Assembly (NCBI GenBank): GCA_028866015.1
Contig: JAGWIW010000010.1
Location: forward strand, 1 to 54,814
Length of the DNA: 54,814 nucleotides
Origin: Betaproteobacteria bacterium
Lineage (GTDB): Bacteria > Pseudomonadota > Gammaproteobacteria > Burkholderiales > Ferrovaceae
Reading direction: 5' to 3'
Under the pieces are notes generated by a model, which saw nothing but the letters and a program-made list of their open reading frames with translations, did no database searches and was not told the origin of the DNA. Positions 20,192 to 28,836 of this stretch are shown piece by piece. The position numbers and the translations under genes are program-made. Numbering within the stretch: position 1 is the stretch's first letter; every line of letters begins with the position of its first letter.

Positions 20192-20973
20192 CGAATCAGG
20201 CCGCTGGTGGGGGAACTGGGCGAGGCCTGGTAGGTCTTTTTGGGCATGCGCCCTGCCAGAAAAGCTTCGCGACCTGCTTCCACGGCCTTGCGCATGGCTC
20301 CGGCCATGAGGACAGGGTTTTGCGCCTGGGCGATGGCCGTGTTCATGAGGACACCGGCACACCCCAGTTCCATGGCGATGGCGGCATCGGAGGCTGTGCC
20401 GACGCCGGCGTCCACGATCACGGGAACCTGGGCCTTGTCGATGATGATGCCCAGGTTCCAGGGATTGAGAATGCCCATGCCTGAGCCGATCAGGGAAGCC
20501 AGTGGCATGACCGCCACGCATCCGATTTCCTCCAGGCGCTTGGCCATGATCGGGTCGTCACTGCAGTAAACCATGACCTGGAAGCCTTCCTTCACCAGAG
20601 TTTCCGCAGCGGCCAGGGTTTCCACCATGTTGGGGAAGAGGGTGTGGGGATCGCCCAGCACTTCCAGCTTGACCAGGCTGTGGCCATCCAGCAGCTCACG
20701 CGCCAGGCGCAGGGTGCGAATCGCATCCTGCGCCGTATAGCAGCCGGCGGTATTGGGCAGCAGGGTATAGCGGTCGGGAGAAATGACGTCCAGCAGGCTG
20801 GGCTCGTCCGGATTCTGACCGATGTTGGTGCGACGGATGGCCACGGTCACGATTTCGGCCCCGCTGGCTTCAATGGCATCACGGGTCTGGTTGAAATCGG
20901 CGTATTTCCCGGTGCCCACCAGGAGTCGGGAGCGTACCGGCTTGCCCGCAAGGATGAGGGTGTCGTTGTTCAT
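20188..20973 (-). CDS. thiG: Thiazole synthase ThiG
   Basis: A 261-residue TIM-barrel enzyme that builds the thiazole ring of thiamine from deoxyxylulose phosphate, dehydroglycine or iminoglycine, and ThiS thiocarboxylate. It shows LLVGTGKY, the Schiff-base lysine K102 in VKLEVLGD, and [20 protein letters not shown] for phosphate binding. The gene follows thiS after 15 bases; thiO, thiC and thiE are not adjacent. It overlaps trmB by four bases. Confidence 0.96.
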   Translation of the reverse strand: MNNDTLILAGKPVRSRLLVGTGKYADFNQTRDAIEASGAEIVTVAIRRTNIGQNPDEPSLLDVISPDRYTLLPNTAGCYTAQDAIRTLRLARELLDGHSLVKLEVLGDPHTLFPNMVETLAAAETLVKEGFQVMVYCSDDPIMAKRLEEIGCVAVMPLASLIGSGMGILNPWNLGIIIDKAQVPVIVDAGVGTASDAAIAMELGCAGVLMNTAIAQAQNPVLMAGAMRKAVEAGREAFLAGRMPKKTYQASPSSPTSGLIR

Positions 20974-20988
20974 GGTTCAGGCCTGAAG

Positions 20989-21192
20989 TCAGCCGCCGCC
21001 CACGGCCACCACGATTTCCACGCGGTCGCCGGCAGCAAGCCGGGTGGTGTCAAAACGGCTTCTAGGAACGATTTCTCCGTTGCGCTCCACGGCGATCCGA
21101 CGCTGGGTCAGTCCCAGTTCGGCAATCACCTGGGAAACCGTGGGTGCTGTTTCAAAGCGGCGATCCTCGCCGTTGATGGTAAGATTGATCAC
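20989..21192 (-). CDS. thiS: Sulfur carrier protein ThiS
   Basis: A 67-residue ubiquitin-fold protein whose C-terminal Gly-Gly is turned into a thiocarboxylate that gives sulfur to the thiazole. The sequence runs MINLTINGEDRRFETAPTVS to VEIVVAVGGG. The end is Gly-Gly-Gly rather than the usual single Gly-Gly, still leaving a terminal GG. It is the first gene of thiS-thiG-trmB. The 96 bases upstream hold the tRNA-Gly promoter on the other strand. Confidence 0.92.
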   Translation of the reverse strand: MINLTINGEDRRFETAPTVSQVIAELGLTQRRIAVERNGEIVPRSRFDTTRLAAGDRVEIVVAVGGG

Positions 21193-21247
21193 AGTCTTTC
21201 GAGATTCCGCAAGAGGGGCATTTTAGCATGAGGTGCCCGCCGGATCA

Positions 21248-21277
21248 TTGAGCCGGTTTCCGGATATGACGTAGAAT
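21248..21277 (+). promoter_or_regulatory. Promoter of tRNA-Gly(CCC)-mutY
   Basis: TTGAGC (21248-21253), an 18-base spacer and TAGAAT (21272-21277). Transcription would start near 21284, only about five bases before the mature tRNA 5' end, as is usual for tRNA genes. The first in-frame mutY ATG (21276) lies inside this -10 box and so cannot be on this transcript. Confidence 0.6.
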
Positions 21278-21288
21278 GGCCGCTTTGC

Positions 21289-21362
21289 GCGGGTGTAGCT
21301 CAATGGCAGAGCAGAAGCTTCCCAAGCTTAAGACGAGGGTTCGATTCCCTTCACCCGCTCCA
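21289..21362 (+). tRNA. tRNA-Gly, anticodon CCC
   Basis: A 74-base cloverleaf: acceptor GCGGGTG pairs with CACCCGC, discriminator T, and an encoded CCA (21360-21362). The T-arm is GAGGGTTCGATTCCCTT. The anticodon loop TTCCCAA gives CCC, reading GGG codons. It differs from the tRNA-Gly(UCC) gene at 54449 at only about four positions, two of them in the anticodon loop, so the two are recent paralogues. It runs directly into mutY. Confidence 0.96.
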
Positions 21363-22445
21363 TCCCCGGCACCTGCAGGCCTCACCGATTTTTCCCGACG
21401 CGTCATCCGCTGGCAAGCGGATTTCGGACGCCATGACCTGCCCTGGCAGGACACCCGCGATCCCTACCGGATATGGGTTTCCGAAATCATGCTGCAGCAA
21501 ACCCAGGTGGCCACGGTGATTCCCTATTACCAACGGTTCATGGAGCGTTTTCCCGACGTCCTGGCCCTTGCCCGAGCCGATGAGAATGAAGTACTCCAAT
21601 ACTGGTCTGGCCTGGGGTATTACGCCCGTGCCCGCCATTTGCACCGGGCTGCCCGGCAGGTTGCATCCGTTGGCGGGCATTTTCCGGAGACGGCCGAGAC
21701 CCTGCAGCAGCTTCCTGGCGTGGGACGTTCCACGGCGGCAGCCATTGCCGCTTTTGCTTACGGACAGCGGCAGGCCATTCTGGACGGGAACGTGAAGCGG
21801 GTTCTGGCGCGTGTCTTTGCCATCGCGGGCAATCTGGCACAGGCTGCCGTAACGGCTCGCCTGTGGGCTCTGGCGGAAAGCTTGCTGCCCGCGCGCAACA
21901 TCGAGGCGTATACCCAGGGCCTGATGGACATCGGCGCCACCTGCTGCGTATTGCGCAACCCCCGCTGCCAATCCTGTCCCCTGCAGGAACTGTGCGAAGC
22001 CTGCCGTCAGGGTGCGGTGCAGGATTATCCGGCACCGCGCGCGGCGCGCCCGGTGCCGGAAAAATCTTTCCAGATGCTGGTGGTGGCGCATCAGGGCCGC
22101 CTGCTGCTGGAGAAGCGCCCTTCACAAGGCATCTGGGGCGGATTATGGAGTTTTCCCGAAGCAGCGGAAGGCGAGGACCCGGCCAAAATACTGAAGGAAC
22201 GCTGGGGGCTGGAGGGACGTCCTTGGGCAACGTTGCCCCCTTTGCGCCATGCACTGACCCATTTCCGGCTGCGCATTCACCCTGTCTGCCTGGCGGTGAA
22301 TCAGGGGTCTGTGGTGACGGAGGGTCCTGGATTGCAATGGGTTGAAACGGCCGCAGTGCCGATGGCTGCCGTGCCCATGCCCGTACGCAAGCTGATGAAG
22401 CTACTGGGCGAGTTCGCGGTGGATCACCCGGACGGCGTACTCTGA
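21303..22445 (+). CDS. mutY: Adenine DNA glycosylase MutY
   Basis: Removes adenine mispaired with 8-oxoguanine. The protein has an HhH-GPD domain with the catalytic Glu in SEIMLQQTQV (E61 counting from 21303) and Asp in LDGNVKRVLAR (D161), a hairpin LPGVGRSTAAAI, a 4Fe-4S loop C-x6-C-x2-C-x5-C (CVLRNPRCQSCPLQELC), and a C-terminal NUDIX-like domain for 8-oxoG recognition. The start is a real problem: after the tRNA gene ends at 21362, the first in-frame ATG is 21489, past the catalytic Glu, and there is no GTG or TTG. The only ordinary starts are ATG 21303 inside the tRNA and ATG 21276 in its promoter; otherwise a rare codon such as ATC 21405 is used. The 3' end overlaps rapZ by 45 bases. Confidence 0.9.
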   Translation: MAEQKLPKLKTRVRFPSPAPSPAPAGLTDFSRRVIRWQADFGRHDLPWQDTRDPYRIWVSEIMLQQTQVATVIPYYQRFMERFPDVLALARADENEVLQYWSGLGYYARARHLHRAARQVASVGGHFPETAETLQQLPGVGRSTAAAIAAFAYGQRQAILDGNVKRVLARVFAIAGNLAQAAVTARLWALAESLLPARNIEAYTQGLMDIGATCCVLRNPRCQSCPLQELCEACRQGAVQDYPAPRAARPVPEKSFQMLVVAHQGRLLLEKRPSQGIWGGLWSFPEAAEGEDPAKILKERWGLEGRPWATLPPLRHALTHFRLRIHPVCLAVNQGSVVTEGPGLQWVETAAVPMAAVPMPVRKLMKLLGEFAVDHPDGVL

Positions 22446-23261
22446 GCGGAGTGCACAGGCCAGGGCTTCAGCCAGATACACCGAGCGGTGCTGCCCTCCG
22501 GTGCAGCCCAGGGCAATGGTGAGTGCGGTCCGGTTGTCGCGCATGAATTCCGGCGCCCAGCGCCGCACAAAGGCCTGGATATCTTCCGTCATGCGGTGAG
22601 TGGCAGGGATGCTTTCCAGGAAGCGGGCGATTTCAGGGTCCTTTCCGGTCAGGGGACGCAGTTTCGGATCGTAGAAAGGATTAGGAATGCAGCGCACATC
22701 AAAAACGAAGTCCGCGTCCAGCGGAATCCCGTGCTTGAATCCGAATGATTCGAAAAACAGGGTGAGCTGGGAGGAATCCAGTTCCACGAAATCGCGCACC
22801 CAGGCACGCAACGTGTTGGGTGACAGCTGGGTGGTGTCGATGCGCCGTGCGATGTTCGCAGCTCCTTCCAGCAGCGCGCGCTCCACCCCGATGCATTCGG
22901 CAATCGAACGCCGTCCTTCCGCCAGCGGGTGGGGACGGCGCGTTTCCGAAAAACGGCGCACGAGGTCCTGGTCGTTGGCATCGAGGAACAGCAGTCGCAC
23001 GTCCAGTCCAGACTTTTGCAAGGATGCCAGGGTTTCCGGCAGCTGCTGGATGGCTTCGCCGCTGCGGGCATCCAGGGTCACTGCGATGCGATGCTCTCCC
23101 CGCTCCACCAGCCCATGGATGACGGCGGTCACGAAAGGCAGCGGCAAGTTATCCATGGAGAAATAGCCGGCGTCTTCCAGGGCACGCAATGCCACGGACT
23201 TTCCGGAACCGGACAGGCCGGTGATGAGTATGACCTGGGCGATGCGTGCCGGATCACTCAT
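22401..23261 (-). CDS. rapZ: RNase adapter RapZ / nucleotide-binding protein
   Basis: A 286-residue P-loop protein of the RapZ/YvcJ family. In enterics it binds the small RNA GlmZ and guides RNase E cleavage to control GlcN6P synthase; roles elsewhere are less clear. It has Walker A GLSGSGKS (15-22), DNLP at the switch, and the C-terminal CTGGQHRSVYLAEAL signature. I start it at ATG 23261 (MSDPARIAQVILITG); the longer open frame upstream is the antisense of hprK. It overlaps hprK by eight bases and mutY (converging) by 45. Confidence 0.93.
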   Translation of the reverse strand: MSDPARIAQVILITGLSGSGKSVALRALEDAGYFSMDNLPLPFVTAVIHGLVERGEHRIAVTLDARSGEAIQQLPETLASLQKSGLDVRLLFLDANDQDLVRRFSETRRPHPLAEGRRSIAECIGVERALLEGAANIARRIDTTQLSPNTLRAWVRDFVELDSSQLTLFFESFGFKHGIPLDADFVFDVRCIPNPFYDPKLRPLTGKDPEIARFLESIPATHRMTEDIQAFVRRWAPEFMRDNRTALTIALGCTGGQHRSVYLAEALACALRSEYAVRVIHRELAQ

Positions 23262-24222
23262 GGGGATCTGCGTCGGACAGCATCTGTTCTTCGGCCATGT
23301 ACTCGGCCTGGCGCCGGATGAACTGTTCGGTGCTGTCGATGCCGCGCTGGGACAGGATGAAATTGCGTGTGGCTGCTTCCACCAGAACGGCCAGATTCCG
23401 GCCAACGGCGACGGGCAGCACGACCTGGGGAACTTCGAGCCCCAGGATGTTTTGGGTCCTGCGGTTGGGAGGCAGGCGGTCGAGCGCGGACAGGTCGCCG
23501 CCCGGCGGGCGTTCCAGGTGCACGACAAGCTTCAGGTTCTTGCGCGGCCGCACGGCCGTTTCGCCGAATATGGAACGGATATTGATCAGCCCCAGGCCAC
23601 GCACCTCCAGAAAATCCCGGAGCAGCGGGGGACAGCGGCCTTGCAGGGTTTCCGGTCCGATCCGGTAGAACTCCACCACGTCGTCGGCCACCAGGCCGTG
23701 GCCGCGGGAGATCAGCTCCAGCGCCAGCTCGCTTTTGCCCACTGCCGAATCTCCGGTAATGAGCACGCCCACTTCCAGGATGACCATGAACACGCCATGC
23801 AGGGTGGTTTCTTCAGCCAGTTCCTGACTGAGGTAATGGCGCAGCAGGTTGATTACGGTGGCGCTCGGAACAGGCGAGCCGATCACCGGTACGCCCCGGG
23901 TTTCTGCGGCGGTCCCGAGAAATTCCGGCATTGGACTGTCATCGGCAATGATGATGGCAGCCAGGTCTTCCGAGAAAATGTTCGTGAAGGCATTCTGCAG
24001 TGCCGTGCCATCCAATCCCTGAAGATAGGTGATTTCCATTTGCCCCAGCACCTGAAAGCGATGAGGGTGGGTGAGGTTGAGGTGGGCGATGAGTCCGGCG
24101 CGGGGGTCAGTCAGGCTGCCGACCGGTGCCGTTCGCTGGCAGCCGTGGCGACCGGCAAGCCAGATCAGCCTGAGCTTTTCGCGATTCTCGTTAAACAGTC
24201 GCTGAACGCTGACGTCGGGCAT
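23254..24222 (-). CDS. hprK: HPr kinase/phosphorylase
   Basis: A 322-residue bifunctional enzyme that phosphorylates and dephosphorylates a serine of HPr or NPr. The N-terminal domain resembles MurF folds; the catalytic domain has the P-loop GDSAVGKSELALELI (about 160) and HGLVADDVVEFYRI. The signature EVRGLGLINIRSIFGE is at about 215. In proteobacteria it works in the incomplete PTS with PtsN, usually tying carbon and nitrogen status to regulation. HPr itself is not in the window. It overlaps ptsN by 32 bases and rapZ by eight. Confidence 0.95.
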   Translation of the reverse strand: MPDVSVQRLFNENREKLRLIWLAGRHGCQRTAPVGSLTDPRAGLIAHLNLTHPHRFQVLGQMEITYLQGLDGTALQNAFTNIFSEDLAAIIIADDSPMPEFLGTAAETRGVPVIGSPVPSATVINLLRHYLSQELAEETTLHGVFMVILEVGVLITGDSAVGKSELALELISRGHGLVADDVVEFYRIGPETLQGRCPPLLRDFLEVRGLGLINIRSIFGETAVRPRKNLKLVVHLERPPGGDLSALDRLPPNRRTQNILGLEVPQVVLPVAVGRNLAVLVEAATRNFILSQRGIDSTEQFIRRQAEYMAEEQMLSDADPHE

Positions 24223-24676
24223 TGGGGGTCCATTGATTCAGGATGTCCCAGGCCTTGGCCGGGTCACTGGCTTCAAGCAGGGCCTGGCGCAGGCCGGAAT
24301 CACTGAACATTTCAGCGATCTCGCTCAGCAAGTGGAGATGCTGCTCATTGGCATGTTCCGGAACGAGCAGCGCAAACACCATCTTGACGTTCTGGCCGTC
24401 AGGAGAGTCGAAGGGGATGTCTCCTGAAATCCGGATGAAAGCGCACAGGGTATCCCGCAGTCCCTTCAGGCGTCCGTGGGGCAGCGCAAAACCGTGCCCC
24501 AGGCCGGTGGAGCCCAGCTTTTCGCGGTTGAACAGCGCATCGAATACCTGGCTTCGGGAAACTTGGTGATGATTTTCGAAAAGGATGCCGATCTGTTCGA
24601 ACAGCCGCTTCTTGCTGGTGATGTCGAGGTCCAGCAGAACGTTGTCCTGGATCAGAAGACGTTGGATGGAAACCAT
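24191..24676 (-). CDS. ptsN: Nitrogen PTS EIIA component PtsN
   Basis: A 161-residue EIIA-Ntr protein, a phosphoryl acceptor with regulatory targets (such as K+ transport and sensor kinases) rather than a sugar. The phosphorylated histidine is H67 in GFALPHGRLKG; a second His (H61) is in the pocket, as in the family. It lies in the classic rpoN-hpf-ptsN cluster, 10 bases after hpf, and its 3' end overlaps hprK by 32 bases, so the two kinase and acceptor genes are coupled. Confidence 0.94.
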   Translation of the reverse strand: MVSIQRLLIQDNVLLDLDITSKKRLFEQIGILFENHHQVSRSQVFDALFNREKLGSTGLGHGFALPHGRLKGLRDTLCAFIRISGDIPFDSPDGQNVKMVFALLVPEHANEQHLHLLSEIAEMFSDSGLRQALLEASDPAKAWDILNQWTPNARRQRSATV

Positions 24677-24686
24677 GGGACGGGTG

Positions 24687-25010
24687 TCAGTCGGTTGACA
24701 GGTGCTTGATGGGGTTGCCGTTGCGCTGGTCGTTCTGCTTTTCCTTGATGCGGATGACCTGACGGTCCAGCGTGTGCACCAGCTCGTCTATGGCGGCATA
24801 CAGGTCTGTATTGGAGGCTTTGGCAAACAGGTCATGACCCGGAACGCGGAGATTTGCTTCCACATGCTGCATCAGCTTTTCCACCTTGACCACGACATTG
24901 ACGTCGATTTTGGGTTCGAAATGTCGTTTCACGCGCTCCATCTTTTCCACGACATAATTGCGGATGGCCGGGGTGATTTCCACTTGTTGACCGGTAACCG
25001 TCACGTTCAT
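24687..25010 (-). CDS. hpf: Ribosome hibernation promoting factor (short HPF)
   Basis: A 107-residue HPF/YfiA protein that binds the 30S decoding centre and promotes inactive ribosome dimers in stationary phase. The sequence MNVTVTGQQVEITPAIRNYV, then EPKIDVNVVVKVEK and DLYAAIDELVHTLDRQV, is typical. It lacks the C-terminal dimerisation domain of long HPF. The ATG at 25010 has GAGGAG upstream and is chosen over the TTG at 25028. It lies between rpoN and ptsN as usual. Confidence 0.94.
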   Translation of the reverse strand: MNVTVTGQQVEITPAIRNYVVEKMERVKRHFEPKIDVNVVVKVEKLMQHVEANLRVPGHDLFAKASNTDLYAAIDELVHTLDRQVIRIKEKQNDQRNGNPIKHLSTD

Positions 25011-25028
25011 GTTGCTCTCCTCAATCAA

Positions 25029-26435
25029 TTAAATAACCTTGCGCTGACTGGCCGGATGGATCTGCAAGGCTTCACGGTATTTGGCTACGGTACGACGGGC
25101 AACCGTGATGCCCTGTTCGGCCAGAATATCCGAAATCCGGCTGTCGGACAGCGGGTTTTTTCGGTCTTCCGCGCTGATGAGTTGCTTGATTAGGGCACGG
25201 ATGGCCGTGGAGGAAGCGGCTCCGCCTGTTTCTGTGCCCACATGGCTGCTGAAGAAGTATTTCAGTTCAAAAAGGCCGCGGGGGGTCAGCATGTATTTTT
25301 GCGAAGTTACCCGTGAAATGGTGGATTCATGCAAGCCCAGTTCATCTGCGATCTCGCGCAGGACGAGGGGGCGCATGGCCACTTCGCCGTGCTCGAGAAA
25401 ATTTTCCTGGCGTTCGACGATGGCCTTGGAAACGCGCAGGATGGTGTCGAAGCGCTGCTGTATGTTTTTGATGAGCCAGCGGGCTTCCTGCAGCTGGCTG
25501 GTCAGAGAGCTTCCGCTTTCGCGCCCGTTTTTCATGAGGTTGGCATACAGGGCATTGATGCGCAACTTCGGCATGGCGTCACGGTTCAGGCTGGCCACCC
25601 ATTTGCCGCTGGTTTTTCGCACGATCACGTCCGGCATCACATAGCGGGTCTCTGACTGCACAAAAGCGGCGCCCGGCTTGGGGTTGAGGCCGGTGATCAG
25701 TTTCTGGGCCTGGCGCAGGGTTGCATCGTCCGTGCCGAGCAGTTTTTTCAGGCGTGTAAAGTCGTGGGCTGCCAGCAGAGGCAGGTGTTCTTTGACCAGG
25801 GCCAGTGCAGCGGTGCGTCCCGGCGTGGACCCGGGCAGTGCGGAAATCTGCAGCGACAGGCACTCGGCCAGGTCGCGTGCGCCCACGCCGGCCGGGTCCA
25901 GCGACTGCAGCAGGCGCAAGGCCACGTGCAGTTCGTCTGGTTCCACGGCTTGTGCCTCTGGTGCGGCAGCCTGGATATCCTCCAGGGAAGCTTGCAGGTA
26001 GCCGGATTCGTCAAGGTGGGCAATCAGCAGGGACATGAGTTGGTGGTCGCGCTCGTTGAGCGGCATGAGACGCAACTGCGCGGAGAGATGATCCACCAGC
26101 GTGATCGGGCTACTCGCCTGCTGGAAGGTTTCGGGTTCGTCGTCGCTGTCCCTCCAGGCGGCCGGCCCCTCTTCAGGGGTCCAGGATTCGCTGGCGTTCC
26201 ACTCCGTGCCGATTTCCGGGGCCGTGATCTCGGGCTCCCCGGAGGTTCTGGCAGGTGCAGGAGGTGGAGATTCCGTTCCCGTTTCCTCCCGTTCCAGCAT
26301 GGGGTTTTCCATCAGGAACTTTTCCAGTTCCTGGTCCAGCTCCATGGTGGAAAGCTGCAACAATCGAATGGATTGCTGAAGTTGCGGCGTCAGCGCCAGG
26401 TGCTGGGCATGTTTGAGCTGCAGGTTGACCTTCAT
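25029..26435 (-). CDS. rpoN: RNA polymerase sigma-54 factor
   Basis: A 468-residue alternative sigma factor that recognises -24/-12 promoters and needs AAA+ activators. Region I is the Gln/Leu-rich MKVNLQLKHAQHLALTPQLQ. Region II (about 55-110) is acidic. The C-terminal region has the core-binding domain, a helix-turn-helix (DELGLHESTISRVTSQKYM) and the RpoN box ARRTVAKYREAL near residue 445. It lies 3 bases after lptB, the standard lptB-rpoN-hpf-ptsN order. Confidence 0.97.
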   Translation of the reverse strand: MKVNLQLKHAQHLALTPQLQQSIRLLQLSTMELDQELEKFLMENPMLEREETGTESPPPAPARTSGEPEITAPEIGTEWNASESWTPEEGPAAWRDSDDEPETFQQASSPITLVDHLSAQLRLMPLNERDHQLMSLLIAHLDESGYLQASLEDIQAAAPEAQAVEPDELHVALRLLQSLDPAGVGARDLAECLSLQISALPGSTPGRTAALALVKEHLPLLAAHDFTRLKKLLGTDDATLRQAQKLITGLNPKPGAAFVQSETRYVMPDVIVRKTSGKWVASLNRDAMPKLRINALYANLMKNGRESGSSLTSQLQEARWLIKNIQQRFDTILRVSKAIVERQENFLEHGEVAMRPLVLREIADELGLHESTISRVTSQKYMLTPRGLFELKYFFSSHVGTETGGAASSTAIRALIKQLISAEDRKNPLSDSRISDILAEQGITVARRTVAKYREALQIHPASQRKVI

Positions 26436-26438
26436 GGG

Positions 26439-27161
26439 TTACAGCTTGAAATGTTCGCCGAGATACACTTTTCGAACGCTTTCATTATAGATGATTTCAT
26501 CCGGGTGACCATCGGCCAGGACGGAACCCTGGTTGATGATGTAGGCCCGGTCGCAAATGCCGAGCGTTTCCCGGACGTTGTGATCGGTAATGAGTACGCC
26601 AATGCCCCGCTGCTTGAGAAAGCGGATGATCTGCTGGATGTCCATCACGGCAATCGGATCTACGCCGGCAAACGGCTCGTCCAGCAGGATGAACCGAGGT
26701 TTGGTGGCCAACGCGCGGGCAATTTCCACGCGCCGCCGTTCGCCCCCCGATAGGCTGATGGCCGGATTGTTGCGCAGGTGGGCGATGTGCAGCTCATCCA
26801 GCAGCTGCGTCAGTTCCTCATCGCAATCCTGGGCTGACAATCCACGCAACTCCAGTACCGAACGGATGTTTTCAGCCACCGTCATGCGCCGGAATATCGA
26901 AGCTTCCTGCGGCAGGTAGGAGAGGCCGAGTTGGGAACGGCGATGAATCGGCAGCAGGCTGAGCCGGGTGGAGTCGAGGAAAATGTCTCCCCCGTCCAGG
27001 GGAATCAGCCCCACGATCATGTAAAAGCAGGTGGTTTTCCCTGCCCCGTTGGGGCCCAGCAACCCCACCACTTCTCCGTTTTCCACGGACAGGGACACAT
27101 CCCTCACGACCACCCGGGAGCGGTACCGTTTGACCAGGTGCTCGGCGCGCAGCAGGCTCAC
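26439..27161 (-). CDS. lptB: LPS export ABC transporter ATP-binding protein LptB
   Basis: A 240-residue ATPase that powers extraction of lipopolysaccharide from the inner membrane by LptFG. Walker A is GPNGAGKT (36-43), the signature is [15 protein letters not shown], and Walker B is [14 protein letters not shown]. The true start is the GTG at 27161, which overlaps the lptA stop (GTGA); the open frame further upstream is antisense to lptA. LptF and LptG are not in this window, as usual. Confidence 0.96.
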   Translation of the reverse strand: MSLLRAEHLVKRYRSRVVVRDVSLSVENGEVVGLLGPNGAGKTTCFYMIVGLIPLDGGDIFLDSTRLSLLPIHRRSQLGLSYLPQEASIFRRMTVAENIRSVLELRGLSAQDCDEELTQLLDELHIAHLRNNPAISLSGGERRRVEIARALATKPRFILLDEPFAGVDPIAVMDIQQIIRFLKQRGIGVLITDHNVRETLGICDRAYIINQGSVLADGHPDEIIYNESVRKVYLGEHFKL

Positions 27162-27760
27162 GGCGTTTTCCCCTGGTCTTTCCTGGCCGGTTTCTGGGAC
27201 GGTGTAGTGCCGCCCTGGGCTTTGCTGTCGCCTTTGGGCTGCAGTGTCACGTGTACGCGACCGCCAGGGGCCGAGGGCGTGGAACCCGTGCTGCCAGTGC
27301 CGCGAGCTTGCAGGAACTCGGTCTTCGTGTCGTAGGAAAGGTAGTCTCCGCGGATCTCGTCCTTGTCGCGACGCACCAGGGCCTTGTCGAACAATTCCAC
27401 GCGGTCGATCTTGCCGTTGTATTCCACATGCTGCGCCACACCATCGACCCATTCGTTGACCCCTTCGCGTTTTTGCCTGAAGGTGACGGGGTTGCCATAG
27501 GCGGAGGCATACTTGAAGCCTTCCGGATCTTCGTGCACGGTCATGTGGTCAGCGGTGAGGCGGATCGTCCCCTGGGTCAGGATGACCTTTCCTTCGAAGT
27601 AGGTGATTTTCTTGTTGTCGTCAGCCGTCATCTTGTCTGCCTCGATGTTGACGGGCTTGTCGCGGTCATCGCGGTCGGCATGGGCAGGAAGGCAGCATGC
27701 GGCCAACAACAGGGCGGCATTAAGGGCGGCGCGGCGGAGGCAGATAGGTGACTTTGGCAC
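27158..27760 (-). CDS. lptA: Periplasmic LPS transport protein LptA
   Basis: A 200-residue periplasmic protein forming the LPS bridge between LptC and LptD. The N-terminus has a signal peptide ([19 protein letters not shown]). The OstA-type beta-jellyroll is seen in [40 protein letters not shown] and [21 protein letters not shown] proline/glycine/lysine-rich tail of about 45 residues follows the fold. It overlaps lptC by 41 bases and lptB by four. Confidence 0.93.
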   Translation of the reverse strand: MPKSPICLRRAALNAALLLAACCLPAHADRDDRDKPVNIEADKMTADDNKKITYFEGKVILTQGTIRLTADHMTVHEDPEGFKYASAYGNPVTFRQKREGVNEWVDGVAQHVEYNGKIDRVELFDKALVRRDKDEIRGDYLSYDTKTEFLQARGTGSTGSTPSAPGGRVHVTLQPKGDSKAQGGTTPSQKPARKDQGKTP

Positions 27761-28307
27761 GGGTAAATTCGGCTATCCTGGTTTTGTTGTTGACGATCAT
27801 GCTCAATGCGGTCAGGGTGTTTTTTCCGTAATGAATGACGACAGGCTGGTCTGAAATTCCGACGCCTTTCTGGGGATACACCTTGAGAACGGAAGTTCTG
27901 GCCACAGTCAACGGCTGGTCGCGTGTGGGTTCCCGGGTGACCACCACATTGCCCGTGAAAACCACCTCGTCCTCTTTTGCCGAACGGATGGCATGCTCCG
28001 AACGCACGGTGACAGGCGGCGCGTCGGGTTCCAGGGATGTAAATACCACGTCGTCGAAATGCGACGTGTCGTCATCAGGGTAATGTACCATTTTCCGGGC
28101 ATTGAGCGTATACCGCACCTGCCCCTGTTCTCCCAGCTGGCGAGCGGCAAAACGTTCCATGATGAGGTCGGGGTCATGCCGGGGGCGGCGCCCTTCGGGC
28201 AAGGGATTGCTTTCAACAACGCGCCATAGCCAGGCCGTGACCATGGCCAGCAGCAGGACCACGACAACCGGAGTCCAGGCTTCGAGGTTGTGGGTCAGCT
28301 TTGCCAT
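27720..28307 (-). CDS. lptC: LPS export system protein LptC
   Basis: A 195-residue bitopic protein with one N-terminal membrane helix (WTPVVVVLLLAMVTAWLWRV) and a periplasmic OstA-like domain that receives LPS from LptFGB. The weak but typical repeats MVHYPDDDTSHFDDVVFTSL and DEVVFTGNVVVTREP are visible. I prefer the ATG at 28307 (MAKLTHNLEAW); another ATG at 28328 lies further inside kdsC. It overlaps kdsC by 13 bases and lptA by 41. Confidence 0.88.
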   Translation of the reverse strand: MAKLTHNLEAWTPVVVVLLLAMVTAWLWRVVESNPLPEGRRPRHDPDLIMERFAARQLGEQGQVRYTLNARKMVHYPDDDTSHFDDVVFTSLEPDAPPVTVRSEHAIRSAKEDEVVFTGNVVVTREPTRDQPLTVARTSVLKVYPQKGVGISDQPVVIHYGKNTLTALSMIVNNKTRIAEFTRAKVTYLPPPRRP

Positions 28308-28834
28308 GCTTGCAGCAGGCCCTGCCACTGGCCGCGGGCTTCCAGCATCATTTCCGCGGCGCTGCGCACCGCGCCTTCACCCCCGGGCAACGGCGCAATC
28401 CAGTGCACCTGTGAACGGATTGCCTCGGGCGCTTCGGGAACGGTCATCGCCAGGGCGCAACGGCGAAGCACCGGAAGGTCGGGCAAGTCGTCTCCCATGT
28501 AGGCGCAAGCGCTCCAGTCCAGTTGCAGCTGGTCCAGCAGGGACTGGCAGGCTGACAGCTTGTCCTGCGAGCCTTGAATGACGTGCCGGATGCCCAGTTC
28601 CCGTGCCCGTGCGTCCACAATGGGGGAATTCCGGCCAGTGATGATGGCCAGCGTGATGCCACCCTGCTGCAATAGCTTGAGGCCGAGGCCGTCGCGTACA
28701 TGGAAGGATTTGCATTCGCGGCCTTCACTGTCAAACGTGAGGGCGCCGTTCGTCATCACGCCGTCTACGTCGAAGGCGGCAAAGCGGATGGATTTCGCGC
28801 GCCGGGTAAGTTCTTCAGGAAGGAGCAGTGCCAT
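28295..28834 (-). CDS. kdsC: 3-deoxy-D-manno-octulosonate 8-phosphate phosphatase
   Basis: A 179-residue HAD phosphatase that makes free Kdo for the LPS inner core. Catalytic D22-x-D24 lies in FAAFDVDGVMTNGAL; motif II is IITGRNS; motif III with metal Asp is AYMGDDLPDLPVL. There is no cap domain, as expected for tetrameric KdsC. It follows kdsD by 2 bases, and together they give Kdo8P precursor and product steps. Confidence 0.95.
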   Translation of the reverse strand: MALLLPEELTRRAKSIRFAAFDVDGVMTNGALTFDSEGRECKSFHVRDGLGLKLLQQGGITLAIITGRNSPIVDARARELGIRHVIQGSQDKLSACQSLLDQLQLDWSACAYMGDDLPDLPVLRRCALAMTVPEAPEAIRSQVHWIAPLPGGEGAVRSAAEMMLEARGQWQGLLQAWQS

Positions 28835-28836
28835 GA

